This document shows positions 14,914 to 27,826 of a stretch of 64,000 bases of DNA, in pieces (within the stretch, counting starts at the first letter, position 1; each line of letters opens with the position of its first letter). Under the pieces are notes generated by a model. That model worked only from the letters and a program-made list of their open reading frames with translations. It was not told where the DNA came from and made no database searches. The position numbers and the translations under genes are program-made. Location of the stretch: positions 17,571,641 through 17,635,640 of the forward strand of contig NC_058513.1 in the NCBI RefSeq assembly GCF_020382885.2, written 5' to 3'. Source of the DNA: Scatophagus argus. Its lineage: Eukaryota; Chordata; Actinopteri; Scatophagidae.

Positions 14914-17900
14914 TCACTGCCCTTTACCGTGCTGGGGGGCTCTGCGGGAGGGGTTGCGGACCATGTGAGAGAAGCCAGGCCTCCTGACCAGGGGGGCGCG
15001 AGTGGAGATGACGAGGAGGCTTTGCAGGGCCGCGGGGTCGTGGGACGTGTAGGCACGGCAGCGCAGGCCTCCGTGGGGGACGTGGTTTATGTTGGGGATG
15101 CTGGGACGGGACCGGGTGTCGGTGTAGGAGCTGCCGCTGACTGAGGAGACAGAAGAGACAGTCTGACATGTGGGACGAATAAAAAGATAACAAGCAGGCT
15201 GGGAAGTTTGACGGTGTTTTCTGTTCCTGTTTCTGACCCAACACAAAACAAAACATTTTGTAGAAAAATGAAGAGTAGAAACTAATTACTGAAGTTTAAT
15301 TCTATGAATATTTGTGTTGTGGATGTGATGGCTGAAGTGTTTTCATATTTTCCAAGTCGAGTAGTGAGTAGGAAGTGATTTTCCATTTAAAGCTAATTTA
15401 ATTCTTGTGATAATAAAAACGTCTTTCCTAACAAGCCAGCTTTGTTTTCTTACACTACATTTATTTTCAGAACACAAGTTTGTGGTCGTACTTGTTTTGT
15501 TTGGAAAATAGCAGCTAAATGCTGATTTTGTAATTGAGGAAAAAAACCCAAAGCAGTTTGTGAGGCTCAAGAAATCAAGAAAAGCAAAGAAAAAAAATCA
15601 TGTCCACAGTTTGTCTTCCTTTTGCTGCTGTGTTGGGGAGGTTTCTGGAAAATGACCGCACGCACGGCGCGGAGTCGTGTACCTGGCCAGAGGATCCGCC
15701 GGGCGCTGGCGGTCCGTCGTGTTTCTGCGGCCCTGTTGTGGCTCTCGGCCTCGGACTCGTTCGGGCCCCTGTGGTCCAGCGGGGGCCTGAACAGGCACTG
15801 CTGAGTCATGTGGGAGTGGATGTGCTGCAATACAGCAACAATATTATGCCATTTTAATTCTCCTTCATGGTGATTTCATTAGGCCTGCAAATTATCAGTA
15901 ATATTCACCTCCGCAGCCCGAGTGAGCGGAAACATTAACGGGCTTTCAGTCTTCACTGACCGTTTGTTTGTTAATGAGATTCAGCTGATGTTTATCTGCT
16001 CACAGAGCAGCCGTCAAAACTTTTTAAACCCCAAATCAACATTTACTATTTACTAAATGAGAATATTTCTGGTTTGTTCACATTCAGGGTAACGACCAAC
16101 AGCTGAGTGAACCTGCGCTGCTCGGCCTCTTGGAGAACCTGCAGTTTTGTTATGAAAACACTTCACAATCCTGTGCAAAATAACATTATAATCATGTTAG
16201 GTCTTACATGTTTAACTGCAAAAAATAGTTGGTTGATTCAAAAGACATCTGCAACTGTTTCAGTCGTTTTCAGGCAAAAATGTCAAATCTGAATTCTTTT
16301 CTTGGAGAGTAAACTGAATGTCTTCAGGCTGTGGACAAAACAAGCGAACTGAAGACACCACAATCAGCTCAGAAAAATGTGAAGGTCATTTTTTCACTGT
16401 TTGTTAACATTTCATAAATCAGCGGCTCCTGAAGTGACTGAACTGATTCATTTTCTGTCTTTTTTAAAAAGCGGCAGGGCACCTGACATCCCCGCTCTCT
16501 CTAAATACAAACATCTGGCAGCGACGTACTGCAGAATTGGCACTGGCCTGGATCTGCGGCGCCTGCCGAGACGTGTGAGTGCAGGGCTGCTGCTTTGTCC
16601 TTTTGGAAAGCTGTGTCAGAGCCTCAAACTGGAACGAAGCAGAAACAGAGCAGTGACTGGAGGCTAAAGAGAGCCCGGTTTTCATAGCTGAACTCGCAAC
16701 AATACAGACAGCAGTCTGTAGTGCGGCCTCACCTTCATCTGCTGTGGTCTGTGGTGGGCCTGCTTGCCCTGCTGGTGGCCGTCCTGCAGGACTCCGTCTC
16801 CGTCTGTGCGGCCCTGCAGCAGCCGGTGGATCTGGTCCACCACCCCCAGGTCCTGCAGGAGCTTCTTCCTCTGGAGGAGAGCAACCACTCGCTCCTGCTC
16901 CTCCATCTCTGCCTCCTTCCCTTCCTCCTCCTCCTCCTCGTCCTGCGGCTCCTCTCGGGCTCCTCCGGCTTCGGGCTCTGCCGACACACTGAACAGAGGC
17001 AGCTGCAGAGAAACCGAGAGAAATTTGATTCATTTTGTTTTTACTGCCTTGCTGTATCTGAAGCTGCCAGAATGCATTTACAACATATCTGCAATTACTG
17101 TCAGTGAATAACCTCGATAACACTGTTTGTTTCTCCAGTCCTGACAATAAAAGATATTTGAATTTGAAATGAAAGACATCCGAATAAAACTGATTTGCAG
17201 GAATAATATTCTGGCTAATTTAAATGCGGTGTGAGTACATTTACTCAGAGGGGTCAGCCAGAATATGAACCATTCATCATCGGACAGAAGCCGCTCGACT
17301 CCCTCTTGTGGCTTCAGGCGGTCAGTGCGTGTGCCTCACCGGCTGTGGGTTTGACTTGGGGGGTTGTGTTTGTGCTCGGCGGGGTTTGGCTCTCTCCCCC
17401 GCTGTCTCCCCCTGCAAGTCTCTCCTCCTCTGGCCTCCCCTCTGCTCGTTCTGCTCCTGCTTCAGACGCAGCTCCTGCAGTTGTTGCCTGAAGACAAACG
17501 GAAACTTTAACATCTCTCTCCTTCAAGTCAAAGGACTCTTATTGTTCTAATTTAATTTACTCAACATCTTGAACACAGTTATTGCAGTGTGTGTAAGTGC
17601 TGCCTGTACGTCCAACTCCTGTGTATTCCATCTGTTTTAGCCATATTTGACTTTGGCTCCAGAGCAGAGCCGATGCCTTTAATTTAATAACAGCTATACT
17701 CCAGACATATTTTTCTGCTGGGAACAAAACAACCGCGATCTCCAAAAAGTTTGGACGCAGTGTAAAATGTTGATAAAAACAGAATGCGAAAACAAGCTGT
17801 GTTTACCCACAACAGCTTAACAAAGAGCTCCCATGCAGTAGCATACAGTCATGTGTTTGACAAAGCGGTGAACCTCACCCCATCCTCACTTGTCAACGAC

Positions 17901-18118
17901 TGAGCCTTTCGAGGATTTTATACGCGATCGTGATCACCTGTTATGAGTGAACCCGTTTACCTGTGGGAGGCTCCAAAACTTTCCAGTCTTTCCAGGCTCC
18001 TGTCCCAACTGGTTTGAGACCATGAAATTCAGAATGAGCACATATTTACAAGACTCAGCAAATCCCCACACTCTGTTTTATGTTTTACACTTTTTTGGAA
18101 CTTGGCCATGTGGAGCTC

Positions 18119-18163
<45 letters not shown>

Positions 18164-21100
18164 TGCACCCTACTCAATCTTTGCCCCATCAGCAGATAAA
18201 TGTGAATTTAAAAAGCAGGGTGACTGTGAAAACACAGTCTTAATTATTTGTCATTGGTTAATTGATGAATAATTAAAAGACTGATGGTGATGGTCCAAAA
18301 ACACATTCAATCCAAAATCCACGTTTGCATGTCTTTAAGGGCTGATTGTGCTGTCACTGGCAAAACACTTATTTTTTCTGACTTCTTGTTATCAATTAAC
18401 GTTCTGATGATCAAGTAATCACCTCGATTAACGGACTACTCAACGCCTCCCATCACTGCTGTCGCGATGCAGCACCTCGTCAGGCTGTGCTTTGTGTCCT
18501 TTGTCCTCTAAAGTGTCAAACTGAGACGATAAACGTTCTCAGCGCACCACTCAAACTTCTCATGTCATTTTTCCACTGCTTCTGTCTGGACAGCTGCTTA
18601 TGTTTCCCGCCCTTAAGCGGATTGTCCTGAGTGTGCTGAACGCGTGCTGCGGGTACCTGGCACACTCCTCTCTGGCTTTGGACGCTGCCGTCTCCTGGAA
18701 GAGCGAGCTGCTGTGTTTAAAGTACTTGTCGTATTTGTCTCCTCCCTCTCTGGGGTAGATCCTCTTGAAGCCTCCCAGGTGTTTGGCCTCGTACCTCTCC
18801 ATCTGCTCCACAGAGGCAGCCTGGCACTGACGGAGCTCCTCCGACCTGGAGGTAAAACACACACACACACACACACACACAGTCAGCTGCTTGTGTGTAC
18901 AGGAGGCACACAGGAATGGGTGTACGACCTTGGGAAATATTCACACCCCATTTGCGCCTGACAGAAGCCTACCTGGCCTCTCTGGAGCTGTTCTGCTGCA
19001 GCCTGTCCTTCACCCTGCGTCTCTCCTCTTTGGTGATCTTGCGGCGGTCGCAGGCGCCCAGGTTGATGAGGACCAGGGTGTCGTGCAGTAACGCGTCCTT
19101 CACCTCGCGGTCCAGCAGCGAGTCGGTGGTAAAACTTGGGGAGTGGTTCACCTGGATGCACGCAAACAAACACACTGACTGATTTAGACGTCACGTTTTT
19201 AACCCCTTAAATCTTATTACAAATCCTGCTGATACTTTCAATTCTAGATCTTTTGGTTTCAAAGACTGAATGTTTTCAGGATGGATTTTAGGGAAATGTG
19301 TACAGAATGAAGGGGTTCAAACATACTTGAACAAACTATCTATTCATAATTGTCTAAATTTCACTGAATAGAGAAAACCTAACAACTTGAACCCCAATAA
19401 AGCTGCGTATTTGTTGCTGACGTGCATCATCACGGTGATGTCGTCACCGCGGTGATGTCGTCACGGTGCTTCACCTCCAGCACCCAGGGTCTGAGCCGGT
19501 GGTCCAGCAGCACGTCGAAGCCCAGGATCTCGAAGCAGGCGCTGCCGGTGGTGTGGTTGGGGAAACACGTGTGGTAGTTATGCTTGAGGATGGGGTGAGC
19601 AGAGATCAGAGTCTTGATGATCATGTCCTCGATGTCGTTCCACATCTTGTCAGTGTTGCAGCTGAAGGACTCCAGGAGCTTGTTCAGGGTGGACAGTTTT
19701 CTGTGAGACCAAAAGTGTGTAATAAACAAGCGGTACTTGAAGAGCGTCAGCCATACGACACAAGTTTTGTGCTTGTATTCACCGTTTGCTGCCGGTGTCC
19801 TCGTCGCGGACAAAGTTCTCGCTGTTCTTGTTGATGGAGTAGTTGGTGAGATGCATGCACACGTCATCCTCACACGAGAAAGAGGAGGGAAAAGACACAC
19901 GGTGTATCACACACAGGAAAGTAAACACTGACCGACAGAAAATCCATCTGCAGCATTTTCAATAATGAAATAATCGTTTAAGCATTTTTTTAGGTAAAAT
20001 TTGCAAAAAAAAATTTAGAAGAAGGCTGTGACAGTAACAATAACATGTCGGACTGTGGATACACTCTTCATTGGTGCTTTTCGAGGATTTATTGACAAGG
20101 AAAACACAGAAGAGTTTTCTCACCACGTTGCTGTGTGTCGGCTCGTTGTACTTAGTGGTGCAGAAGCGAGCCAGTCCCTCCCTGAACATGAATATGCTGA
20201 ACGGGTCACATGACGTCACCAGCACGTAGATACGCAGGTCAAACTTGTATCCGTCAATTATGAAAGGCTGGGGGAGGGGAGGGGATAAAAGGACGCGTAA
20301 ACTGTGTGTGCTTCTGTGTGGACGCTGCACATGTCGTTTAATGGACCTTCACCTTGGAGATGTAAACCTGGCAGATCATGTGTTCTCCAGGCTGAATGTC
20401 TTTAGTTGATTTGGTGATGAAGATGCCTTTGCCTTGGCAACCGGTATCAGGCTTACAGATGTATGTCTTGCTTTTTTTGGCCCTGGTGTAAGCCTGGAAG
20501 TCACTGTAACTGAAAGGCACAGTCAGATAAGTCAGTGCAGTGAGGCACCCTGGGAAGGACTCGAGTAAAAGAGCAAAATCACGTGGCAAAGTGGCAAACT
20601 GACTCTGCAGGAAGGCACCACGTTCTGGGGAAGACGTTGTAGTCTTTGGGGAAAAGCTTGAGCATGCGGTTCATGTTTCTTGCCAGTGAATCTTTGCGGC
20701 AGATCTCGCTCATCCCTGGGAAATGGTTTATTTTCTGGGAAGACGCGAGACACACACACACACACGAATGTATTTGCAGGACAAGTTTTCTGTGATGACT
20801 GTAAACAGTATTTTTATGGGACATGACACAACAAACCACTTCAGAGAAGAATCGTTGATGCTAAATAGTTTCTTCACTGAATTACATTTCAGGATTATTT
20901 CATGGGTTGACACGTCGAGCAGAAGAATTTAAATTGCATATGGGGACATTACAGTTAACCACAGCAGAGTGACTGGGCCCCTGATTCATTTTCAGCTTGA
21001 GTTATATAATTGAATTCAGTTTAATTAGCCTTTTAAGAAGATGGAAGTAATGTGTGTGAGTCAGTGAGAGAAAATTTGGTGAAATACCTGGTAGCGCTTC

Positions 21101-22068
21101 ATGTCCTTAACGCGGTCTAGAGACACAGAGCAGTCGGTCCAAAAAAGGGTCCAGTCTTCGGCCTCCACCGCCTCTCTGAGGCCGTATCTGCGAGCAGCGC
21201 GTCGCACTGAGACAAAAGCAAATAGTACACATTTAGACCATAAGACATGGCCAAAAGTAAGTGGACAGCCAGACGTTATACTTATATTTGATTGTTCAAC
21301 ATGTCATCCCAAAACTGCGGTCATTAATCTGCTGCTGTCACAGCCGTCGCTCTTCTGGTTTCAGACTTTCCACCACAGGTTTGAGGGTTGAGGCCAGGAC
21401 TCTGTGCAGGCCAGTCAAGTTTGTCCACACTAAACTGGAAAAAACTTTTGCTTGCTGTGTGCAGGGGCAGGCCTGTCACTTCTGTTGGATGCCAAATTGT
21501 CCCAGAAATAATTGCAATAAACAATAATGGTGTCAAACTACGAAATACCGTGTGGTTAGGATTGTCCACATGCTTTTGGCCATGTATCTAATGCCTCTAG
21601 TCTGTTTTATAAAAAAATGAAGAGCTGGAATGAGCAGCGTAAAATGGATATCTGCACTAAATAACAGATTAGCAGACACAAGCGGTTTAGTCATCACATA
21701 CCACTTTCATATTTGCAGTTGGTGAGGTTGATCCACAGTCATCTGGAAGAGAAGAGAGACAGAAAGACAGACAGACATCTGCTTTGCTGCAAGGACCTAC
21801 AAAACCATCTCATCCCAAACAATGAAGACAAGCAAGAAGACAAAAGCTCGAGGGCCTCCAGGACAAGTTACAAAATCAGAGGTAACAGTAGTAAAGGAGG
21901 AGCTCCAGTAGTTAAATACCTCTTCTTGCCTTTTCTCCTCTTCTTGCTGATGGGCGGCGGGCTGCAGGTGAGGGTTTCGGTTTGGCTCTCGCCCCCCTCT
22001 CCTTCTCCCTGCTGCTCGTGTTTATGTGCACCATCGTTTCCGTCCGGGTTGTCCACAGGAAGACCCAT
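14914..22068 (-). CDS. ttll6: Tubulin polyglutamylase TTLL6
   Basis: Fourteen exons: 22068-21920, 21742-21702, 21206-21088, 20734-20604, 20509-20353, 20267-20124, 19868-19783, 19700-19475, 19151-18973, 18845-18657, 17487-17340, 17002-16733, 15824-15683, 15140-14914; all phases close (about 735 codons). TTLL6 adds glutamate side chains to tubulin, mainly in ciliary axonemes. A Lys-rich N-terminus leads into WINLTNCKYES, then QKINHFPGMSEICRKD, the ATP-grasp strand KTYICKPDTGCQGKGIFI, PFIIDGYKFDLRIYVLVTSC, MHLTNYSI and PWVLEVNHSPSF with its metal-binding Glu and Asn. The C-terminal third is basic, acidic and low-complexity. Oddity: with the canonical acceptor of exon 2, codon 51 is TGA (21739-21741). 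Starting the exon three bases later, after a TG, gives KKRLWINL. Identity is supported by the TTL core and by its place beside hoxb and calcoco2. Confidence 0.9.
18119..18161. repeat. CA microsatellite in ttll6 intron
   Basis: Pure CA run in the intron between the ttll6 exons at 18845-18657 and 17487-17340. Confidence 0.9.
21246..21584. mobile_element. MITE (non-autonomous DNA transposon), 339 bp
   Basis: Terminal inverted repeats of 22 bases at 21246-21267 and 21563-21584 match at 20 of 22 positions; the left one begins CATGGCCAAAAGTAAGTGG. The interior has no coding frame. The ends resemble the GGCCAAAAGTATGTGGACA repeat common in teleost genomes. It is inserted in the ttll6 intron between exons 2 and 3. 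Confidence 0.8.
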
Positions 22069-22099
22069 CCTGCACGTGCATCAACAAGAACAAATGCAC

Positions 22100-25000
22100 T
22101 CATTTGACTTTGAGCAAACGCATCAAAGCTTATGTTTCCGTGTGGGCAAAGAAACAGCACTCGTTCGCTCATTGCAATGGCATGTTTTTTAATGGGACGT
22201 GCTGCACAGCCTCGCAACGAAATCCAATCAAACAGAACAAAGTACATGCTGTAAGTGCACACACGGAGTCATGTTTCCGTTTCCATTTCTCTCATCAGGT
22301 GAGTGCTCTGCCTGTCAGCGCTTTGTCACACACCGCCATTCAAGAGTTATCGTGCCAGGACGGATACAAACTGTGGGCAACAACAGCAGCAGGGAATTAA
22401 GTCTAACGCCAGCTAGAATTTAACTGTATTGCTTCTCATTATGCCGACACAAAGGACACCAAATGTAATGTGAGATAAACAACACACCGATACGACTTTC
22501 CACACTTCTCTTTGAATTCTGTTTCAGCCTTTCAATATCATTTATCTCTTCTTAACTCACCTAAAATACATGACTGTCCAGTGTGTATGCCAGCAGCGCT
22601 TCTGAAGTGACTGAGACGTCCATTTTACCATGAGTGAAGTGCACCTTCATCGTTAAGATAAACAAGACGAACAGTGTGTCCCAAATCCATACAACATACA
22701 AAATCAAGCGGCTGAATTTTCACCGTGCTGTTCATGGATGCTATTCTCCCAACGCAGTGCACAAAGGAAGTGATGGAGCTGTCACAAAAAATGTGGATCG
22801 GGTTGAAACTGTTTTAGACAGATCTCATAAAACAAAAATAAAGAAATAAATCTGAAGAAAAGATATTTTTCTCTCTGTTGGGGATACTCTGAAGGCACAG
22901 TTTGACTGACATCCGTTAAAGGGTGAAGCAGTTAAGTGTGTTGATTTTACTGCATACCAAAAGCTTAAACAGTATATTGTGATGGTTAGCAGGTTGGTAA
23001 GTGGTGTGGATTTGGAGAAGCAGTTTTTGTAATTACTCTCATGGCCAGAAGGGGGAGACAAAAGTTCCACACTGCAGGTTAAAGAGTCTGCAGACATGTG
23101 AGCAGCTTCGTGAGTCTGCGCTTGAATGCCTATAAAAACAAAATAAATGCTCATCCATTTAGCAGTGAACCAAATAACTGACTGATCTAAAGTGTAAAGG
23201 AATAAATTTAGACGTGTTTGGCTCGCTGACCCCAGCGGCAGCCAGCAGCCATCACAGCGGTGTCTCGGCTGTTCGCCATTGCCTCCTATCTGGTGTCTTG
23301 TAGGGTGAAGGAGAGTTCAAGTTAGTTCCTGGTAATGATCGTTACAGCATACTGGGGGTGGTGGCAGCAAGGAGGGACATCCCAGGTACACTGTGGGAGG
23401 TTACGGTGCTAGGTAACAGTATTTTGATCCAGTGATCTGGATAATCCTGGCCCTGAACTGTGAGCTTTACGTCGGGTCGAGACGCCCCGCTGACCTCAGC
23501 CCGGATTCAGTTACAACCCCGCAAACGAATCTCTTCTCCGAGGTCCTCCCTCAGCGTGCAACCACAACAGGTACGTGAAAAACACCTTTGTATTATCTGT
23601 TCTCACTGAACAACGACGGTATTCAGTGTTAATGACTTTGTTAACATTCAGGCTACACCTTCACACGTCGTGCAATCACCTGGTAGAGTCTAATGTCCTT
23701 TAAACCAGCAGCTCTACTCACTAAAACAAGTCATTTGTTTAGAGGAGGTATACTTGTATTTTTTAATATCTAACTCTTATTGATATGGAGGTTGAATACA
23801 CTTATTTTAAGTCACACTGGATGAGAGTGTCTACTTAATTACTGTGATGAAAAACAATAAAAGAAAAACCTTTAAATTTGAACTCAGCACAACATACTTT
23901 ATTTGTGAAATTATCAAATGTTTAGTCAATAAATGTGAAGTTACAGATGTCTTTATTACAAGATATGAAAGCCTAAATCATGTTTTAAAATTGCTAATTT
24001 TGTTTGACAACAGTCCAAAAAACCCAAAGGTTTTTAATTTGCAACGGAAAAGCTGCAAATCTTTCCACATCTGAGTGGCAGCAGCACACAAATCCTCTCT
24101 ATTTGTAGATAAATGATTTAAAATATCAAAATCACCATCAGATCATACTGGTTGGTTAACTATTCAATTGTTCAACCAATCCTTTCTGCAATAATCACAA
24201 GTATTGTGGTTGTAATGATGCAACACACTGAGTTGCCAGTTTATTAGGCACATCGAGCTAAAACTAATGTAGCTGCAAAAAACCCTGCCTCCATTAAAGT
24301 GATAATGTTCCAGTTTTGTTAAAATTCTTTTAGGGAGTGATTTACTTCATTCGTGGTGCTGCTAAATTGAATTTGATGTTTCGTCTGCCCACCTCATTGA
24401 CATAAACTCCATGAACGAAACATTAGAAAGCCTCTGCCTATTTGTTCCTCATAAACTGGCAACTGAGTAACCTTTGTTTCCCAGCTGAAAAATGTCTCTT
24501 TCTCACCTGAACTGTCAAGACTCCATTTGTGAGGCCTGTGGTGTTGGAAGATGCTGTCTCCACACGTCTTTGATATACGAATCTTCGTCTCAGGAGCCCT
24601 TTAAGACGCTGTCACACTCCTCACCAGACAAACCAATGAGCCACATCTCGACCTTGTGCACCGTCTGCCTCTGGAGTCTGTAACGAGAAAAAAAAAGAAA
24701 GAGATTTGTGTCATTGTAAGGATGGCTCGGTTCAGATTGACTTACACACTCAAGCAACAGGCCCAGCGGTGGATCTGGTGACCAATTAGAAGCTGTGGGG
24801 ACAAACACCTGATCCCTCTTGACATGATGGAGAGAAAATGAGCAGGAGAGCTCAGCAGGGAGCAGAGTGGAGAGGGATAATCCCTGATATTTGTTCACTG
24901 AAATAGGAGAAGTGCTTTTCAGCGCCTCGAGTTGTTAAATTTAAATCTGTGCTGAAAAGCGCCGCTGCAGTGTGTGGTGTAAGTGAACAGGCTGGACGTC

Positions 25001-25850
25001 TGTCATCTAGCCAAGCTGAAATGGAGTAACCTTCCATTCAAGACATAAAACAAACAAACAAACAAATGACATCCTAACAGATAAATAAGACTGAGTGATG
25101 GTGAGGTGGAAGCCCTCGCTGCCAAACTAACAGATTGTTTTAAAAAAAGGCCCCCTGGAGAAATATTACTGTCATTTAATTCAGATCAACTGTTGATTTG
25201 GTTACAGACACAGCAGGTGAACCGGAATAGCATTAACTTCATTTCAAACATAATTTGAATTTGAAACAGTTCATATCTCTAAAAAAGTCTGTTTTAAATT
25301 TAAATTTAAAAGTTTCTGTAAATGGTTGACACACTTACTATAAATACAATTTTACAATTTATGCTACTTTAACTCCTACTCCCCCACCTTTCAAAGGAAA
25401 ATATTGTACGTTTTACCTCACTAACAGCTACAGTTACTGATTACTTTTCAGATAAAGATTTTATAAAGAAAACATGTGGTCATTTTACAAACAACATTGC
25501 ATTGTAATAAATTAAAGTACCCAACAGAACAGAAATTACTTCAGATCAGCTGAAGAGAAAGATGCATTCATACACGCTTTAACCACCACCTAATAAATGA
25601 TATGATTCGTATTATAATGCTCACCAGGACCATGTTTACGCATTATGAGAGTAGGCTACTTTTATCAAACATACTTTAGCTGATGATACTCACTTACCAC
25701 CGTATGTCTCCCATGTAGCTCATAATAATGAAATACAGCAGTTCAGCTAAAAGAGTTTTGCCGTTAAGACAAGCCAAGAAGTTAAGCCAAAACGTCTCAG
25801 AATTTTATTTTCTCTAATAAACGTTTAACTCCTCGTAAACAACTTATTTT
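22100..25850. other. ttll6 5' region, largely intron
   Basis: Apart from the candidate exon near 24.65 kb, no coding exon is recognisable. The stretch 23220-23560 is GC-richer and may be an old repeat. A near-inverted repeat GTGCTTTTCAGCGCC / GTGCTGAAAAGCGCC occurs at about 24911 and 24950. Confidence 0.4.
24625..24677 (-). other. Candidate 5' untranslated exon of ttll6
   Basis: A 53-base minus-strand segment is flanked by a long pyrimidine tract ending CGTTACAG and by a GTGAGG donor. An AG acceptor lies one base before the ttll6 ATG exon (22070), so an upstream exon is required and this one fits. Its own ATG would open an upstream frame out of phase with TTLL6. RNA evidence is lacking. Confidence 0.35.
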
Positions 25851-25902
25851 GGACGCTTTAGTTGGAAGCTAACAGCGTATAGCTAGCTATATGGACTGTG
25901 CC

Positions 25903-25916
25903 GTTGCTATGGTAAC
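25903..25916 (-). promoter_or_regulatory. RFX X-box at the ttll6 promoter
   Basis: GTTGCTATGGTAAC is a full two-half-site X-box (GTTGCT, 2-base spacer, GGTAAC), near-palindromic in CCGTTGCTATGGTAACGG. RFX factors use this site to drive ciliary genes. It lies about 3.8 kb upstream of the ttll6 ATG in a region suited to a promoter, matching TTLL6's ciliary role. Confidence 0.7.
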
Positions 25917-25949
25917 GGAATGCTGACTTCTGCCTTACGGGAACGATTA

Positions 25950-27200
25950 CACGCTAACCGCCGCTAGCATATGACTCTGACATTCAACTTTTAAACTACC
26001 GGAAACGTCGATTACCGCTAGAAAACGGTGTGTGTTCTCTTGTACCGGGCCAGGAGCACAAACCGGACGGCCCTCTGTGGTGTTGCTGCTGCCGCCGGGT
26101 CCCGTTAGTGCCTTGGCTCGACGCACAGAGGAGCCGTAACTCACAAATGTAAACATGAATGAACTGGGCTCACACACACACACACATACATGCCGGGCCT
26201 TTTTAACATGGAAAGTCCTCAACCAGCATTCAGCCAATCACAAGCCGGGTGTGTGAGAATTCTCGCTACTGATTGGTTAATGGCTCACCGATGAGAAAAG
26301 ATGTACGTGCAGGTGGGCCAGTATGGGCCATAAGATACATCATTCAGTCACTGACTTTGCTAGGCTGATTTGTTTTCAGTGTAAATATAATTTGTTTAAT
26401 GGGGAAACATCTTGAAAGGTATTTTTATTTTATTTTGCAGAATAGGTTTTCCACTTCTTCAATTTTTACGTTTGCAAATTCAGAATTTTATCTCATTGAT
26501 ATATTTTATCTGAAATATATGTTCTAATGAAAAAACTGATAGAAATACCTAAATGAGACCCTTACTGTTACAAGGAACCTTGTCATTGTTAAAAATAAAA
26601 AAAAAAACAGCAAAAATCAGTCAAAGTGCAAATCCACACTAACATTTGGCATTTATAACAAATGACGAATAACAATAACAAATACTTTTAAAAATGCCTT
26701 AAAAATGTCTTGTCTTGTGTATCTGTCAGTTTGAAGACCGTGAACATGTACACGAACAGTGCAGAGGTCAGTTCTATTTATTGATCCATTTCGGCTCATT
26801 CAGTTTTCAATTTTAATTCCCGTTGCTATAGAAAAGCAGAGAGAAAGGAGTGTAGTGTACGTGTATATTTTTGGCCAGCATTTAATCACAATTATCTCAT
26901 ACTCTGTCCGTTTTCAAATTTAAGCTCTTGTGGTTATCACATGGTTACCCAAATCTCCTGAAATGTCATTTTGCTTCTTTAACTGATCTGTTACGAGCCT
27001 GTTGTGCACCTTGGCTTTGTTATTTGCTTGTGATTAAAAAATAAAAAAGTAACAAAACTCCAAGCAACATAACGCTGAGGTTGAAACAGTCCGATATTTA
27101 AGCGTGTCGGAGATTGTTGCCTACAGTGATATCACGTAGGTTTACAGAACAGCAACCGCTTCATGACGGCAAAGAGTTTAGCGCCCTCTTGTGTTTTCAT
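25950..27200. other. Intergenic, ttll6 to calcoco2
   Basis: Divergent intergenic region. No coding exon was seen. The left part (25950-26330) is GC-richer and is probably part of the ttll6 promoter. The remainder is AT-rich with no recognisable gene. Confidence 0.45.
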
Positions 27201-27244
27201 CTCACACTACAGAAGAGAAGCGGAAGTGACTGTGTTTAAATGGG

Positions 27245-27264
27245 ACTACGTTTCCCACAATGCA
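27245..27264 (+). promoter_or_regulatory. ZNF143/STAF-type promoter motif
   Basis: ACTACGTTTCCCACAATGCA closely fits the ACTACNNTTCCCANNATGC site bound by ZNF143, with an ETS-like CGGAAGTG about 25 bases before it (27220-27227). Such sites mark housekeeping promoters. It lies about 0.6 kb upstream of the likely first exon end of calcoco2. Confidence 0.6.
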
Positions 27265-27699
27265 CCTGATGACGCCTTCAGTAACACATGTAACGACGGA
27301 AGCGATGTCTGTGGTTACACAAGCACAGGAGCCTACGCGGTGTTAGACTTTGTCCGACAACATTCCAGTCATGCGTTTTCTGTTTTGATGTTGGCAACAA
27401 AATCACGTGACCGCCATTTATAAGTCCACTGGAAAGCACAAGTTTTTATTTAATTTTATTTTTTAGTTTAATTAATAGAGAGCTTAATTTTAACGTAGAA
27501 AAATGTAAACAAACGTTTTTTTATATGTTTTATACGTATGTAAAAATACACGCAAAAGAAACAAAATTAAAAATATAGAAAAGTGAATTTTCTAAACAAT
27601 GTAAAAATAAAAAAACAAGCAGAATTCTCTGATTTAAATAAATGTAAAAAAATAAGTTTAACGTCTTTTGTTTCAAGATTATGTTTAAAGTCCTTTAAG

Positions 27700-27826
27700 A
27701 AGTCCGCGTCACGTCCTATTTTGGAGAGGCGCTGGACATATTTCCGGGGAGTACCTGAATGCATCACAGCGGCTGGTTCAGAGGAGCAGACGGCTGGTCT
27801 CGTTGCTGTGACAAGTGACGACAAAC
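27700..27826 (+). other. Likely non-coding exon 1 of calcoco2
   Basis: A GTGAGT donor follows 27826 (GACAAAC|GTGAGT). The first coding exon is preceded by an AG acceptor just upstream of its ATG, so an untranslated exon is needed. The 5' limit is not determinable here. Confidence 0.4.

Noticed and set aside
16464-17147. 227-residue minus-strand frame
   Set aside because: It overlaps ttll6 exon 12 in another frame. The in-phase exon 17002-16733 with GT/AG sites explains the region.
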